Positions 26,322 through 34,048 of a stretch of DNA of 64,000 nucleotides are shown here, one piece after another. This DNA comes from Bacillota bacterium (GTDB lineage: Bacteria > Bacillota > Clostridia > Acetivibrionales > DTU013), in contig JAEYRB010000027.1 of NCBI GenBank assembly GCA_023409735.1, positions 1-64,000 on the forward strand, in the 5' to 3' direction. How positions within the stretch are numbered: position 1 is the stretch's first letter; each line of letters starts with the position of its first letter. The notes under the pieces were generated by a model, which was not told the origin of the DNA, did not search any database, and saw nothing but the letters and a program-made list of their open reading frames with translations. Made by a program: the position numbers and the translations under genes.

Positions 26322-26861
26322 TTAGAAGCTTGGCGGAGTTGATACCCACAAAACCCTTGCTTCAGTTTTCCCGCTATTTGTTATATGATGAACAACGCTT
26401 GCTTTAAAATAAAAGCTCTCGTCCTTCTTTACCTTATATTTCCTGCTGCCCAAATGCACATATATGCTACCGGATATAACATAACCAAATTCTTCGCCTT
26501 CATGAGGCTGGTCGGCTTCAGAACTGCCGCCGGGTGAAATCACCATAAGTATTGGCTCCATGCGGTTTTTTTGTGAATCAGGCACTATCCAACGTATTTC
26601 ACTTTTGTTGTCGGTATCGTTGGTAACAAAAAAATCATCCTTTCCAAAGACAATTTTTTCATCGACAATTTCATTGAAAAAGTCCTTTAAATTTGTCCCA
26701 AGGCACTGGAGTAAGTCAACAAGTGTAGCAATGGAAGGAGACGTGAGGTCTCTTTCTATCTGGGATATAAAGCCCTTTGAAAGCTCACTCCTGTTTGCCA
26801 GCTCCTCCTGGGTCAAACCGTTTTTAATTCTCAGCATTTTTATCTTGTTGCCTATTTTCAT
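26322..26861 (-). CDS. XRE-cupin transcriptional regulator of the polyamine operon
   Basis: This 179-residue protein has an N-terminal helix-turn-helix of the XRE type (about 5-60: LRIKNGLTQEELANRSELS, then FISQIERDLTSPS) and a C-terminal cupin small-ligand domain (about 105-175: PHEGEEFGYVISGSIYVHLG). This architecture is shared with PuuR and many regulators of polyamine and amino-acid genes. It heads the potABCD operon, so autoregulation in response to polyamines is likely. A three-half-site operator at 27037-27064 fits. The ATG at 26861 lies about 210 bases downstream of the promoter, leaving a long structured leader. The ligand is inferred from context. Confidence 0.9.
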   Translation of the reverse strand: MKIGNKIKMLRIKNGLTQEELANRSELSKGFISQIERDLTSPSIATLVDLLQCLGTNLKDFFNEIVDEKIVFGKDDFFVTNDTDNKSEIRWIVPDSQKNRMEPILMVISPGGSSEADQPHEGEEFGYVISGSIYVHLGSRKYKVKKDESFYFKASVVHHITNSGKTEARVLWVSTPPSF

Positions 26862-26891
26862 AATAACCGCTTTCTTCCACTTCTTATTAAA

Positions 26892-26950
26892 AAAGTCCCG
26901 TGGGCATCGAACCCCTCTCGTCTTTTTGCTGTAGTCCTTCGGACAACGCC
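26892..26950 (-). ncRNA. Conserved structured element, copy A, in the polyamine operon leader
   Basis: Read on the minus strand from 26950, this 59-nt element aligns without gaps to 53343-53401 with 47 identities. It contains GGCGTTG, a hairpin GTCC-GAA-GGAC, the invariant block CTACAGCAAAAAG, a T-loop-like GGGGTTCGATGCCC and a 3' end GGGACTTTTTT. In copy B the second base pair of the hairpin is A-T instead of T-A and the fourth is T-G instead of C-G, which indicates selection on structure. Here it lies in the transcribed leader, 30 bases before the regulator ATG; the T run suggests possible attenuation. I do not recognise the family. It could be a riboswitch-like leader, a small RNA or a mobile repeat. 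Confidence 0.55.
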
Positions 26951-27036
26951 ATAACTAAGGCCGGGAGGGGGATATCTTTCTCAACTTGTTATTGCCGCAT
27001 AATTTTCTTTTGTACTGTAGCTGTATCAATAATTTA

Positions 27037-27064
27037 CTAAACATTTTGTTTAGAAACACTAAAC
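27037..27064. promoter_or_regulatory. Three-half-site operator, probably for the XRE-cupin regulator
   Basis: CTAAAC (27037-27042), 5 bases, GTTTAG (27048-27053), 5 bases, CTAAAC (27059-27064): two overlapping perfect palindromes spaced by one helical turn. On the minus strand the array starts about 14 bases after the -10 box, a typical repressor position. Confidence 0.65.
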
Positions 27065-27077
27065 TTAAAAACAATTT

Positions 27078-27107
27078 ATTATAAACACATCATATTATTA
27101 TTGTCAA
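27078..27107 (-). promoter_or_regulatory. Consensus sigma-A promoter of the polyamine operon
   Basis: On the minus strand, TTGACA (27107-27102), an 18-base spacer and TATAAT (27083-27078). Both hexamers are perfect matches. Transcription would start near 27071 and give a leader of about 210 bases before the regulator gene. Confidence 0.85.
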
Positions 27108-27530
27108 TAATTACGGTAAAAAAAAGAATAATGTCATTGGACACCTTAATTATAAAGGCAAAATCCGCCACATTTTCAGCAATGTGGATTTTGCCTTTGC
27201 AATATTATCACCTTTTGGAAGCCTGAAAATTTAAGTGAAGAAGAAGCTTTTCAGGTTGAGGCGAAATAACCCATTAGTCATGCCTAAGTAATGCGAAAAA
27301 AGGAGGCTTGTAGCGATCCCGATGCCTCCGTGCAAGAAATAAATTATGTATTTTTTGTTTTTGGAAGAGCTGCCGTGCTGATCAGAAGCTTAAGCACACG
27401 CTGAAAACACACATGGGGCTGGTCGTTTCGCTTTGCTTTTTTATATGTTGTAAAGGTAATTCGTGCTGTCGCACTCAACATATTTACTGCTCGCCCATGC
27501 AACCTGGTAATAAATCATGAAATCTGCGAC
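27108..27530. other. Hairpin-rich intergenic region without a gene
   Basis: About 420 bases with no supportable frame but several inverted repeats. They are 27154-27198 (arms of about 18 bases, one two-base bulge), CCTGAAAA/TTTTCAGG near 27223-27259, GGAGGC/GCCTCC (27302-27329), ATATGTTG/CAACATAT with inner GTGC/GCAC (about 27443-27484) and AAATCATGA/TCATGATTT (27512-27539). The last overlaps the end of the next minus-strand gene and may terminate it. The density of palindromes is unlike the rest of the window and may mark a decayed mobile element or an unknown RNA. Confidence 0.45.
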
Positions 27531-27935
27531 TCATGATTTAATCACATCAATTACCTGTATTACCTTACTTAGATTTAGCTTTTGTTTGGTATTGAGCATT
27601 GGAAGCGCAATCTTAAATCCGTCATAAATATTGTCAAGCTTAATATTGGACCAGTCCACACTGCGCACATGCTGCTTCATATCCCTATATGCTCCGCTGT
27701 ATCTCTTGCCTTCATTAAAAGCAATATTAAAAGTAGAGGAACGCTCATCGGGAAGAAAATTATAGATAGAATTCAGCGTATCCTCGAGTAGCGACAGTCT
27801 GTCAGGCCTAATTGTATTTTCCCGCTCTTCTGAGGCTGAGCTATTATTATTTTCATCTTGTTTATAAAGCTGCTTGATCCTTTGTATTGCAATAAGTCCG
27901 TTTGTAATATTCTCAACGTTTAGTCCATGTCCCAT
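27531..27935 (-). CDS. Hypothetical protein, 134 residues
   Basis: I do not recognise this protein. It is soluble, mainly helical by composition, with an N-terminal helix (ENITNGLIAIQRIKQLYK), a polar Asn/Ser/Glu-rich linker at about 32-45 and a C-terminal part rich in alternating hydrophobic residues (FKIALPMLNTKQKLNLSKVI). There is no signal peptide, membrane helix or cysteine. The ATG at 27935 is preceded by GGTGG at five bases; the frame also has an ATG four codons earlier at 27947 with a poorer site. It is divergent from the hyp operon and follows the hairpin-rich region. Size and pattern resemble small helical regulators found in clostridia, but that is impression only. Confidence 0.65.
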   Translation of the reverse strand: MGHGLNVENITNGLIAIQRIKQLYKQDENNNSSASEERENTIRPDRLSLLEDTLNSIYNFLPDERSSTFNIAFNEGKRYSGAYRDMKQHVRSVDWSNIKLDNIYDGFKIALPMLNTKQKLNLSKVIQVIDVIKS

Positions 27936-28021
27936 TGTATCCACCATTTAATCCAATCTATATATCATATTATGTAAAATCCCGTACATTGTTACGGAAA
28001 TATATGTAAGCCTTTTTAATA

Positions 28022-28050
28022 TTGATTTGAGAATATGCTAGGTATAGAAT
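28022..28050 (+). promoter_or_regulatory. Promoter of the hyp operon
   Basis: TTGATT (28022-28027), 17 bases, TAGAAT (28045-28050), 19 bases before the hypA start. There is an AAAGGAGG between them and the gene, so the 5' leader is very short. Confidence 0.65.
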
Positions 28051-28069
28051 AGTCAGAAAGGAGGCAGAT

Positions 28070-28417
28070 ATGCACGAGACAGTATTGATGCAAAATCTCC
28101 TGGGCGCCGTTTATAAGGCTGTTGAAAATCATAAGGTGGTTCAGGTCAATAAAGTGATCATTTCAGTAGGGCAATTGTCAAATGCACTTCCTGATGCGCT
28201 TTCCTTTGCCTTTAAGGCAATGACGCAGGATGGAATAATGAAGGATGCCCGGCTGATAATTGAACAGCCGCCTGCCCAGGCGAAATGTGAAGGCTGTGGG
28301 AGGGAATATCAGGTGGAAGGCTTTCCTATAGTCTGTCCTTCATGTAAAAGCACATGGTTTAGCGTAATAAGCGGTGATGAGGTATATATACAAAGCATAG
28401 ATTGTGAGGAAGAATAA
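28070..28417 (+). CDS. hypA: [NiFe] hydrogenase nickel-insertion protein HypA
   Basis: HypA delivers Ni2+, with HypB, to the hydrogenase large-subunit precursor. The 115-residue protein starts with the conserved Met-His-Glu whose His2 and amino terminus bind nickel. It carries the structural zinc site as CEGC (near 75-78) and CPSC (near 92-95). AAAGGAGG precedes the ATG. It is the first gene of hypABFCDE and is separated from hypB by a single base. Confidence 0.95.
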   Translation: MHETVLMQNLLGAVYKAVENHKVVQVNKVIISVGQLSNALPDALSFAFKAMTQDGIMKDARLIIEQPPAQAKCEGCGREYQVEGFPIVCPSCKSTWFSVISGDEVYIQSIDCEEE

Positions 28418-28418
28418 T

Positions 28419-29084
28419 ATGAGCAGGATCGAAATAAAGCAGGATCTGAGAGCTCTCAATAAGCAGATAGCTGAGGATAACAGAAAAAAATTTGATTTAA
28501 AAGGCGTGTATGTTATTAACATAATGGGCTCGCCCGGTGCCGGAAAGACGACTTTTCTTGAAAACGTGCTGCCGCTCCTTTGTTCAAAATTAAGGACGGC
28601 TGTTATAGAGGGTGATCTTGCTACGCAAAATGATGCGCTGCGCATCGAAAAAACCGGAGTTACAGCACTTCAGATAAACACCGGCGGAGGTTGCCATCTT
28701 GACGCGCAGATGATCGAGGAACAGTGTAAGAGGCTTGAGCTTGACTCACTTGAACTTCTGATTATAGAAAATGTAGGTAATCTTGTATGTCCCGCATCAT
28801 TTGATCTGGGAGAGGACATGCGTATGGTCATATTAAGTATAGCTGAGGGCGATGATAAGCCGTTAAAATATCCTACGGCTTTTTTGAACGCAGATACGGC
28901 AGTAATAACAAAGACTGATCTTGCACCATATATCGATGCTGATATCAGCGTTATGAAGAGTAATATCGGAACGATAAACCCAAAGGTCGCTGTTTTTGAA
29001 ACGACAAAGAAGAACGGAAGCTATTCAGCTCATGAAGTCGTTGACTATATTATAGGGCAGGTTAAGAAGAAGCAGGGACGATGA
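28419..29084 (+). CDS. hypB: Hydrogenase nickel-incorporation GTPase HypB
   Basis: HypB is a GTPase that, with HypA, drives nickel transfer in hydrogenase maturation. The P-loop is GSPGAGKTT near residue 32, followed by VIEGDLATQNDA, the metal-binding GGGCHLDA and the NKTD-equivalent ITKTDLAPY. At 221 residues it lacks the histidine-rich nickel-storage stretch and the N-terminal CxxCGC of some homologues. I place the start at the ATG at 28419, preceded by GAGGAAG; a GTG at 28404 lies inside hypA. It overlaps hypF by four bases. Confidence 0.95.
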   Translation: MSRIEIKQDLRALNKQIAEDNRKKFDLKGVYVINIMGSPGAGKTTFLENVLPLLCSKLRTAVIEGDLATQNDALRIEKTGVTALQINTGGGCHLDAQMIEEQCKRLELDSLELLIIENVGNLVCPASFDLGEDMRMVILSIAEGDDKPLKYPTAFLNADTAVITKTDLAPYIDADISVMKSNIGTINPKVAVFETTKKNGSYSAHEVVDYIIGQVKKKQGR

Positions 29085-31393
29085 TAAGGTATTCGCTTTC
29101 AATAAAAGGAATAGTTCAGGGCGTAGGTTTCAGACCGTTCGTTTACCGACTGGCAAAAAGCTTATCCATAAAAGGCTATGTCAAAAATACCTCTAATGGT
29201 GTATATGCAGAAATTGAGGGTGATGAAGAGTCATGCAACAGCTTTCTCAAAATGCTAAGTGAGCAGCCTCCTGCACTTGCCAGAATAGATGGCATACAGG
29301 TGCAGAAGCAGCAGGTACTGGGTGATTCTGATTTTTTGATCGAAGCAAGCCGCTATGGGGTGAAAAATGCTCTCATATCACCTGATATTGGTGTATGTGA
29401 TGCCTGTGCAGCTGATATTGCCGACCCTCAAAACAGACGATACCGTTATCCATTTACAAATTGCACTGACTGTGGACCAAGATTTACAATTATAAAGGAC
29501 ATACCATATGACCGAAAGAATACGACGATGTCAGAATTTACTCAGTGTCCTGAATGTAAGAGTGAATACGATGACCCCAATAACAGGAGGTTTCATGCCC
29601 AGCCTAATGCATGCCCGGCCTGTGGGCCGAAGCTTAGCTTTTATAAGACAGGGAAAATAGTCGAGGGTGATCCTTTTCTCCTATTTGATGAATGTATAAA
29701 AAAGGGAGGTATTGTCGCAGTCAAAGGATTGGGAGGATACCATCTGGCATGTGATGCTTATAATGAAGATGCTGTGAAGAGACTTAGAAAAAATAAGGTA
29801 AGGTATGATAAGCCATTTGCCGTTATGATGGATAGCATTGATACTGTAAAAAGCAACTGTATTATAAATGCTGCTGAATTGTCAGTGTTAACAAGTCCGC
29901 AAAAGCCAATCGTGCTTCTTGAAAAGAAGGAAGATTGCAGGATCGCTCCTTCAGCAGCGCCGGATAATGTAAGGCTCGGTGTTATGCTTGCGTATACACC
30001 GCTTCACCTTATAATTATGCAAACTAATAAGGTGTTAATAATGACCAGTGCTAACATATCTGACAACCCAATGATATATGACGACTGTGAGGCCTTTGAA
30101 AAGCTGTTTAGTATTGCGGACGCGGTTTTAACTCATAACAGGCAGATCTACCGCCGAATGGATGACAGCGTCTGTATCTTTGCAGCAGGCAGTGTCCGAA
30201 TGATAAGACGGGCACGCGGTTTTGCTCCATGTCCTGTTAAGCTTAGGGGGAACAGCCCTGTAATACTATCGTTAGGAGCTCAGCAAAAAAATACATTCTG
30301 TATAAAAAAGGAAGAAAACGCATTTATAAGCGGCCATATAGGAGACCTTGACGACATTGACACTGCCGCCTTTTATGAAAAGGAGATAGAATCGTATATA
30401 CGGCTTTTGGATACCAAGCCTGAAGTAATTGTGTGCGATATGCACCCTGACTATATATCAACGCATTACGCGCAGCGTTATAAGAATAGAAAACCTATAT
30501 ATAATGTACAGCATCATCATGCACACTTTGCTTCAGTACTTGCAGAGCATGAGGTTGAGGAAAATGCAGTTGGACTCATCTTTGATGGAACGGGCTATGG
30601 AACGGATGGCACAATATGGGGCGGAGAAGCTTTATGGGGTAATATTGGTTCAAGTGAACGTATAGGGCATATGCTGTATGCTCCGCTTCCAGGTGGAGAA
30701 GCTGCTATACATGAGCCGTGGCGCATGGCAATGGCAATGATCGATATAGCATGCGGAAGAGATAAGGCTTTGGAATTCTTTGAAAGGTATGCTGTAAAGA
30801 GAAGTGAGGTAAAAAACGGAACCCCCAAAGGCACATCAACCGTTTATGATCCGAGGCTCCTATTGTATGCGTGTGATAAAGGGATAAATTCTCCTATGAC
30901 ATCAAGCGCAGGTCGTTTATTTGATGCAGTATCAGCAATTGCGGGGATCAGGCTGGAAGAGTCCTATGAGGGACAGGCGGCAGTCGACCTGGAACAGGCA
31001 ATTGATCCTCAGGCAGATGGGTGCTATGGATTTGATATTATAAGAGAAGCAGGCATGATAATATTCGATTGGAGACAGCTAATTCGTGATGCACTACAGG
31101 ATGCATGGTCAAATGTAAGCGGTGGTGTAATATCAGCCAGATTCCATGGTGCGATGGCCCGGCTTCTTGTAGAGGCGGCGACTGCTGCGGGAAAGCAATT
31201 CAGCTGTGGCACAGTCGTGCTGTCCGGTGGAGTATTTCAAAACGCACACCTGCTTTGTGATGGAGCTGCAAGGCTTAAAGCCGGTGGCTTTGATGTACTT
31301 TTAAATGAAAAGGTACCTGCAAACGACGGCGGAATATCTTACGGTCAAGCGGCAGCAGCATCAAGGCTATGCGGTCGGACTAAACGTTTATGA
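29081..31393 (+). CDS. hypF: Carbamoyltransferase HypF
   Basis: HypF activates carbamoyl phosphate and transfers the carbamoyl group to HypE, the source of the CN ligands of the Ni-Fe centre. The 770-residue protein shows the full layout. An acylphosphatase-like domain comes first (about 1-90, GIVQGVGFRPFVYRLA). Two zinc fingers (about 105-180) follow, with CDAC, CTDC, CPEC and CPAC pairs. A YrdC-like domain (about 200-380) and a Kae1-like C-terminal domain with VQHHHAHFASVLAEH and VVLSGGVFQN complete it. It begins inside the hypB stop (ATGA). No truncation is visible. Confidence 0.97.
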   Translation: MIRYSLSIKGIVQGVGFRPFVYRLAKSLSIKGYVKNTSNGVYAEIEGDEESCNSFLKMLSEQPPALARIDGIQVQKQQVLGDSDFLIEASRYGVKNALISPDIGVCDACAADIADPQNRRYRYPFTNCTDCGPRFTIIKDIPYDRKNTTMSEFTQCPECKSEYDDPNNRRFHAQPNACPACGPKLSFYKTGKIVEGDPFLLFDECIKKGGIVAVKGLGGYHLACDAYNEDAVKRLRKNKVRYDKPFAVMMDSIDTVKSNCIINAAELSVLTSPQKPIVLLEKKEDCRIAPSAAPDNVRLGVMLAYTPLHLIIMQTNKVLIMTSANISDNPMIYDDCEAFEKLFSIADAVLTHNRQIYRRMDDSVCIFAAGSVRMIRRARGFAPCPVKLRGNSPVILSLGAQQKNTFCIKKEENAFISGHIGDLDDIDTAAFYEKEIESYIRLLDTKPEVIVCDMHPDYISTHYAQRYKNRKPIYNVQHHHAHFASVLAEHEVEENAVGLIFDGTGYGTDGTIWGGEALWGNIGSSERIGHMLYAPLPGGEAAIHEPWRMAMAMIDIACGRDKALEFFERYAVKRSEVKNGTPKGTSTVYDPRLLLYACDKGINSPMTSSAGRLFDAVSAIAGIRLEESYEGQAAVDLEQAIDPQADGCYGFDIIREAGMIIFDWRQLIRDALQDAWSNVSGGVISARFHGAMARLLVEAATAAGKQFSCGTVVLSGGVFQNAHLLCDGAARLKAGGFDVLLNEKVPANDGGISYGQAAAASRLCGRTKRL

Positions 31394-31451
31394 GCAATGT
31401 CAGGATAGTTATGGACCGGTGTGTTATAGATATTGAAATGAGGTGTTATGT

Positions 31452-31667
31452 ATGTGTCTTGCAATACCCGGAAGGGTTACTAAAATAAATAATGGAATAG
31501 CTGATGTTGACTATGGCGGCGTATCTAAAAAAGCTAGCACAAGGCTATTTGAAAACGTTAGAGTAGGAGACAGTGTGCTGGTGCATGCAGGATTTATTAT
31601 ACAGGTTCTGGACGAGAAGTCAGGGGACGAGCTTGAAGAGATAATTAAGGAAATGATGGATTTTTGA
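31452..31667 (+). CDS. hypC: Hydrogenase maturation chaperone HypC
   Basis: HypC is a small chaperone that carries the Fe(CN)2CO unit with HypD and binds the large-subunit precursor. The protein is 71 residues and starts with the signature MCLAIPGRV, whose Cys2 is essential. I use the ATG at 31452 for that reason; the frame opens three codons earlier at a GTG. GAGGTG sits six bases upstream. It abuts hypD. Confidence 0.95.
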   Translation: MCLAIPGRVTKINNGIADVDYGGVSKKASTRLFENVRVGDSVLVHAGFIIQVLDEKSGDELEEIIKEMMDF

Positions 31668-31669
31668 GG

Positions 31670-32734
31670 ATGAAGTATAGTATTGAAGACTTAAAAGAAG
31701 CAATAGCAAGCTTTGCAGCAGGTATAGAGAGGATCACTATAATGGAGGTGTGCGGCACACATACCTTCAGCATACGGAGATTTGGCATAAGAGAACTGCT
31801 TCCTGATAATATTAAGCTGGTATCGGGACCGGGGTGCCCTGTCTGCGTGACGGCACAGAAAGATATTGCCGCCGCACTTTGCATTGCGAGTCAAAAGGAT
31901 GTAATATTCACTTGCTTTGGAGATATGATGCGTGTTCCATGCGGAGATACGAGCCTTTATTCCCTGTATGAAGAGGGAAAGGATATAAGACTGGTAACAT
32001 CTCCTTTTGATGCTATGAAGATAGCAGAGGATAATCCCTCAAAACAGGTAGTTTACTTCGGAATAGGCTTTGAAACAACGGCACCGCTGACTGCGGCATT
32101 GATTGAGGCTGCCGAAAAAAAGGGTATGGAGAATCTGAGCGTACTTAGTGCGCATAAAACTATGCCGCAGGCAATAATACAGCTGTTAGGAGGTGGCAGC
32201 AGCGTAGATGCGCTTTTGTGCCCGGGACATGTTGCTGCAATTATTGGGTCGGATGCATTTGACTTTGTTCCTGAAAAGCTTGGAATGCCCGCAGCAGTTG
32301 CAGGTTTTGAAGCCTACGATATAATGTCGGCAATACTGTGCATTACCCGTATGCTATCAAAGGGTGAAAAAAAGTGCATTAACATGTACCCAAGGGCAGT
32401 TTGCAATGAAGGAAACAAGGAAGCCATTGAGATCATTAACAAGGTATTCAGAAAAGGTACTGCTCTATGGCGCGGGCTTGGAGAGATAGCTGGAAGCGGG
32501 CTGGAAATACAGGAGCATTATAGTAGCTTTAATGCAGCTTTAAGGTTTGACATAATTGTAGACGCTGTTCCGGAAGCAAAAGGCTGTATATGCTCGCAGA
32601 TCCTTTGCGGCAGGAAGGGGCCTCCTGACTGTGTTAACTTTGGCAGGACATGTACGCCGCAATCGCCTATGGGCGCATGTATGGTTTCGTCTGAGGGCAA
32701 CTGTGCCGCTTATTATCGATATGGAGGAAGGTAA
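31670..32734 (+). CDS. hypD: Hydrogenase maturation iron-sulfur protein HypD
   Basis: HypD is the scaffold on which the Fe(CN)2CO group is assembled with HypC and HypE. The 354-residue protein has the conserved EVCGTHTF near residue 28, GPGCPVCVT near 55 and the cysteine-rich C-terminus (GCICSQILCGRKGPPDC, FGRTCTPQSPMGACMVS) that binds a [4Fe-4S] cluster. The start is ambiguous: the ATG at 31670 is adopted, but a TTG two codons upstream (31664) overlaps the hypC stop. Either gives an intact protein. Confidence 0.95.
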   Translation: MKYSIEDLKEAIASFAAGIERITIMEVCGTHTFSIRRFGIRELLPDNIKLVSGPGCPVCVTAQKDIAAALCIASQKDVIFTCFGDMMRVPCGDTSLYSLYEEGKDIRLVTSPFDAMKIAEDNPSKQVVYFGIGFETTAPLTAALIEAAEKKGMENLSVLSAHKTMPQAIIQLLGGGSSVDALLCPGHVAAIIGSDAFDFVPEKLGMPAAVAGFEAYDIMSAILCITRMLSKGEKKCINMYPRAVCNEGNKEAIEIINKVFRKGTALWRGLGEIAGSGLEIQEHYSSFNAALRFDIIVDAVPEAKGCICSQILCGRKGPPDCVNFGRTCTPQSPMGACMVSSEGNCAAYYRYGGR

Positions 32735-32737
32735 TGT

Positions 32738-33736
32738 ATGCAAAATAAAATTACGCTTGCACATGGTTCAGGAGGTGAAGCATACAGAGAGCTTGTTGAG
32801 GAGATATTCCTGCCGGCATTTTCAAATGCTTTTTTAGCTCCACTTACAGATTCGGCTGTATGTCATGCCGGTGAAAGGATCGCCATGACTACGGACAGCT
32901 ATGTAATAAAGCCTCTGTTTTTCCCCGGCGGCGATATCGGCAGGCTTTGTATAAGTGGAACTGTAAATGATCTTGCCGTAAGCGGAGCATGTCCCAGGTA
33001 TATTTCGGTGGGTATGATAATAGAAGCCGGATTTGAGACAGCTATGCTGGTGCGGATTGTACGATCAATTGCAGCAACAGCCAAGGAGGCCGGTGTCTCC
33101 ATCGTTACGGGGGATACAAAGGTAGTGGAGAGGGGAAGTGCCGACGGTATCTTCATAAACACCGCAGGCGTGGGAGTGTTTTCCAATGACAGGCCTCCCC
33201 TTCCGCAAAGAATATTTATCGGAGACAGGATTATCATAAGCGGGTATATGGCTTCTCATGGAATGGCAATTATGACGGCACGTGAAAATATGGGTTTTGA
33301 CCCGCCTATACTAAGCGATGTAGCCCCCGTTATTAAGCTTGCTGACGCAGTGATAGAAAACGGCTGCTGCGTTAATGCCATGCGTGATCCTACCAGGGGT
33401 GGAGTAGCATCAACACTTTGCGAGTGGGTAACCTCCGGAACAGATATTGTATTAACGGAAAGATCACTTCCTATCCGCCCTGATGTCTCTGCGGCATGTG
33501 GGCTGTTGGGAATGGATCCAATGTATATTGCAAATGAGGGTATTATACTTTTATCAGTACCTGAACGCTTTGCTGATGCTGCCCTGTGTTCCTTGCGCTC
33601 TCTGGAAGCCGGAAGGAATGCTGCAATAATCGGAGAGGTTAAGGAAGGATGCGGCAATGTTTATGCGGTGACAGATTACGGAACAAAAAGAAGGATCATG
33701 AAGCCAAGAGGAGAACTGCTTCCAAGGATTTGCTGA
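32738..33736 (+). CDS. hypE: Hydrogenase maturation protein HypE
   Basis: HypE dehydrates the carbamoylated C-terminal cysteine to a thiocyanate and donates cyanide to iron. The 332-residue protein belongs to the PurM/ThiL-like ATP-binding fold (ITLAHGSGGEAYRELVEE at the start, GTVNDLAVSGA and DPTRGGVASTL within). It ends in the invariant Pro-Arg-Ile-Cys, the site that HypF modifies. AAGG precedes the ATG at 32738. It is the last gene of the maturation operon; the hydrogenase structural genes begin 312 bases on, behind their own promoter. Confidence 0.96.
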   Translation: MQNKITLAHGSGGEAYRELVEEIFLPAFSNAFLAPLTDSAVCHAGERIAMTTDSYVIKPLFFPGGDIGRLCISGTVNDLAVSGACPRYISVGMIIEAGFETAMLVRIVRSIAATAKEAGVSIVTGDTKVVERGSADGIFINTAGVGVFSNDRPPLPQRIFIGDRIIISGYMASHGMAIMTARENMGFDPPILSDVAPVIKLADAVIENGCCVNAMRDPTRGGVASTLCEWVTSGTDIVLTERSLPIRPDVSAACGLLGMDPMYIANEGIILLSVPERFADAALCSLRSLEAGRNAAIIGEVKEGCGNVYAVTDYGTKRRIMKPRGELLPRIC

Positions 33737-34048
33737 TGTGTAAGCAGGTTCCTGTGCAAATGCAGCTCTTTTTTCTCAGTAATTAATTGACAAAATGTGG
33801 AATGAAGAAATTCTATAATGTCCTGGCGAAAAGCAAGCAAGGAAGTCCCAAATACAGTTATGAGTATACCTTGAGCCATACAGTCCTAGTTCTGTATACA
33901 ATATGCAAAAAGAATGCTTGACTGTGATAATTAAAAGTATTACAATCTCTCAGGGTAGCCAGAGAGCAGCCAAAGGTTTGATGTGGTGTAAATAAATGGA
34001 TTAGTCGGTGTCTATAAGCATATAGACTTTTAAGGTGGGACTTTGAAT
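33737..34048. other. Intergenic leader between hypE and the hydrogenase operon
   Basis: This 312-base region contains the promoter at 33918 and two short hairpins: ATACAG/CTGTAT near 33880-33899 and GTCTATA/TATAGAC at 34010-34027, just before the ribosome binding site AAGGTGGG. The leader from the promoter to the first gene would be about 95 bases. I see no small gene. A TTGACA at about 33787 is 21 bases from the nearest TATAAT, too far to be convincing. Confidence 0.45.
33918..33946 (+). promoter_or_regulatory. Promoter of the membrane-bound hydrogenase operon
   Basis: TTGACT (33918-33923), 17 bases, TACAAT (33941-33946), 103 bases before the first structural gene. It suggests that the structural operon can be expressed separately from hypABFCDE. 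Confidence 0.65.

Noticed and set aside
26880..26976. Known riboswitch or tRNA in the polyamine leader
   Set aside because: Compared by eye with guanidine-I, PRPP/ppGpp, glycine, SAM, TPP, c-di-GMP, fluoride and ZTP consensus motifs and with a tRNA T-arm; none fits beyond a T-loop-like stretch.
27270..27335. Third copy of the 59-nt element
   Set aside because: Only short blocks (GCGAAAAAAG, GATGCCTCCG) resemble it and the spacing differs; too weak to call.
33787..33820. TTGACA followed by TATAAT upstream of the hydrogenase operon
   Set aside because: The spacer is 21 bases, too long for sigma-A; the promoter at 33918 with 17 bases is better.
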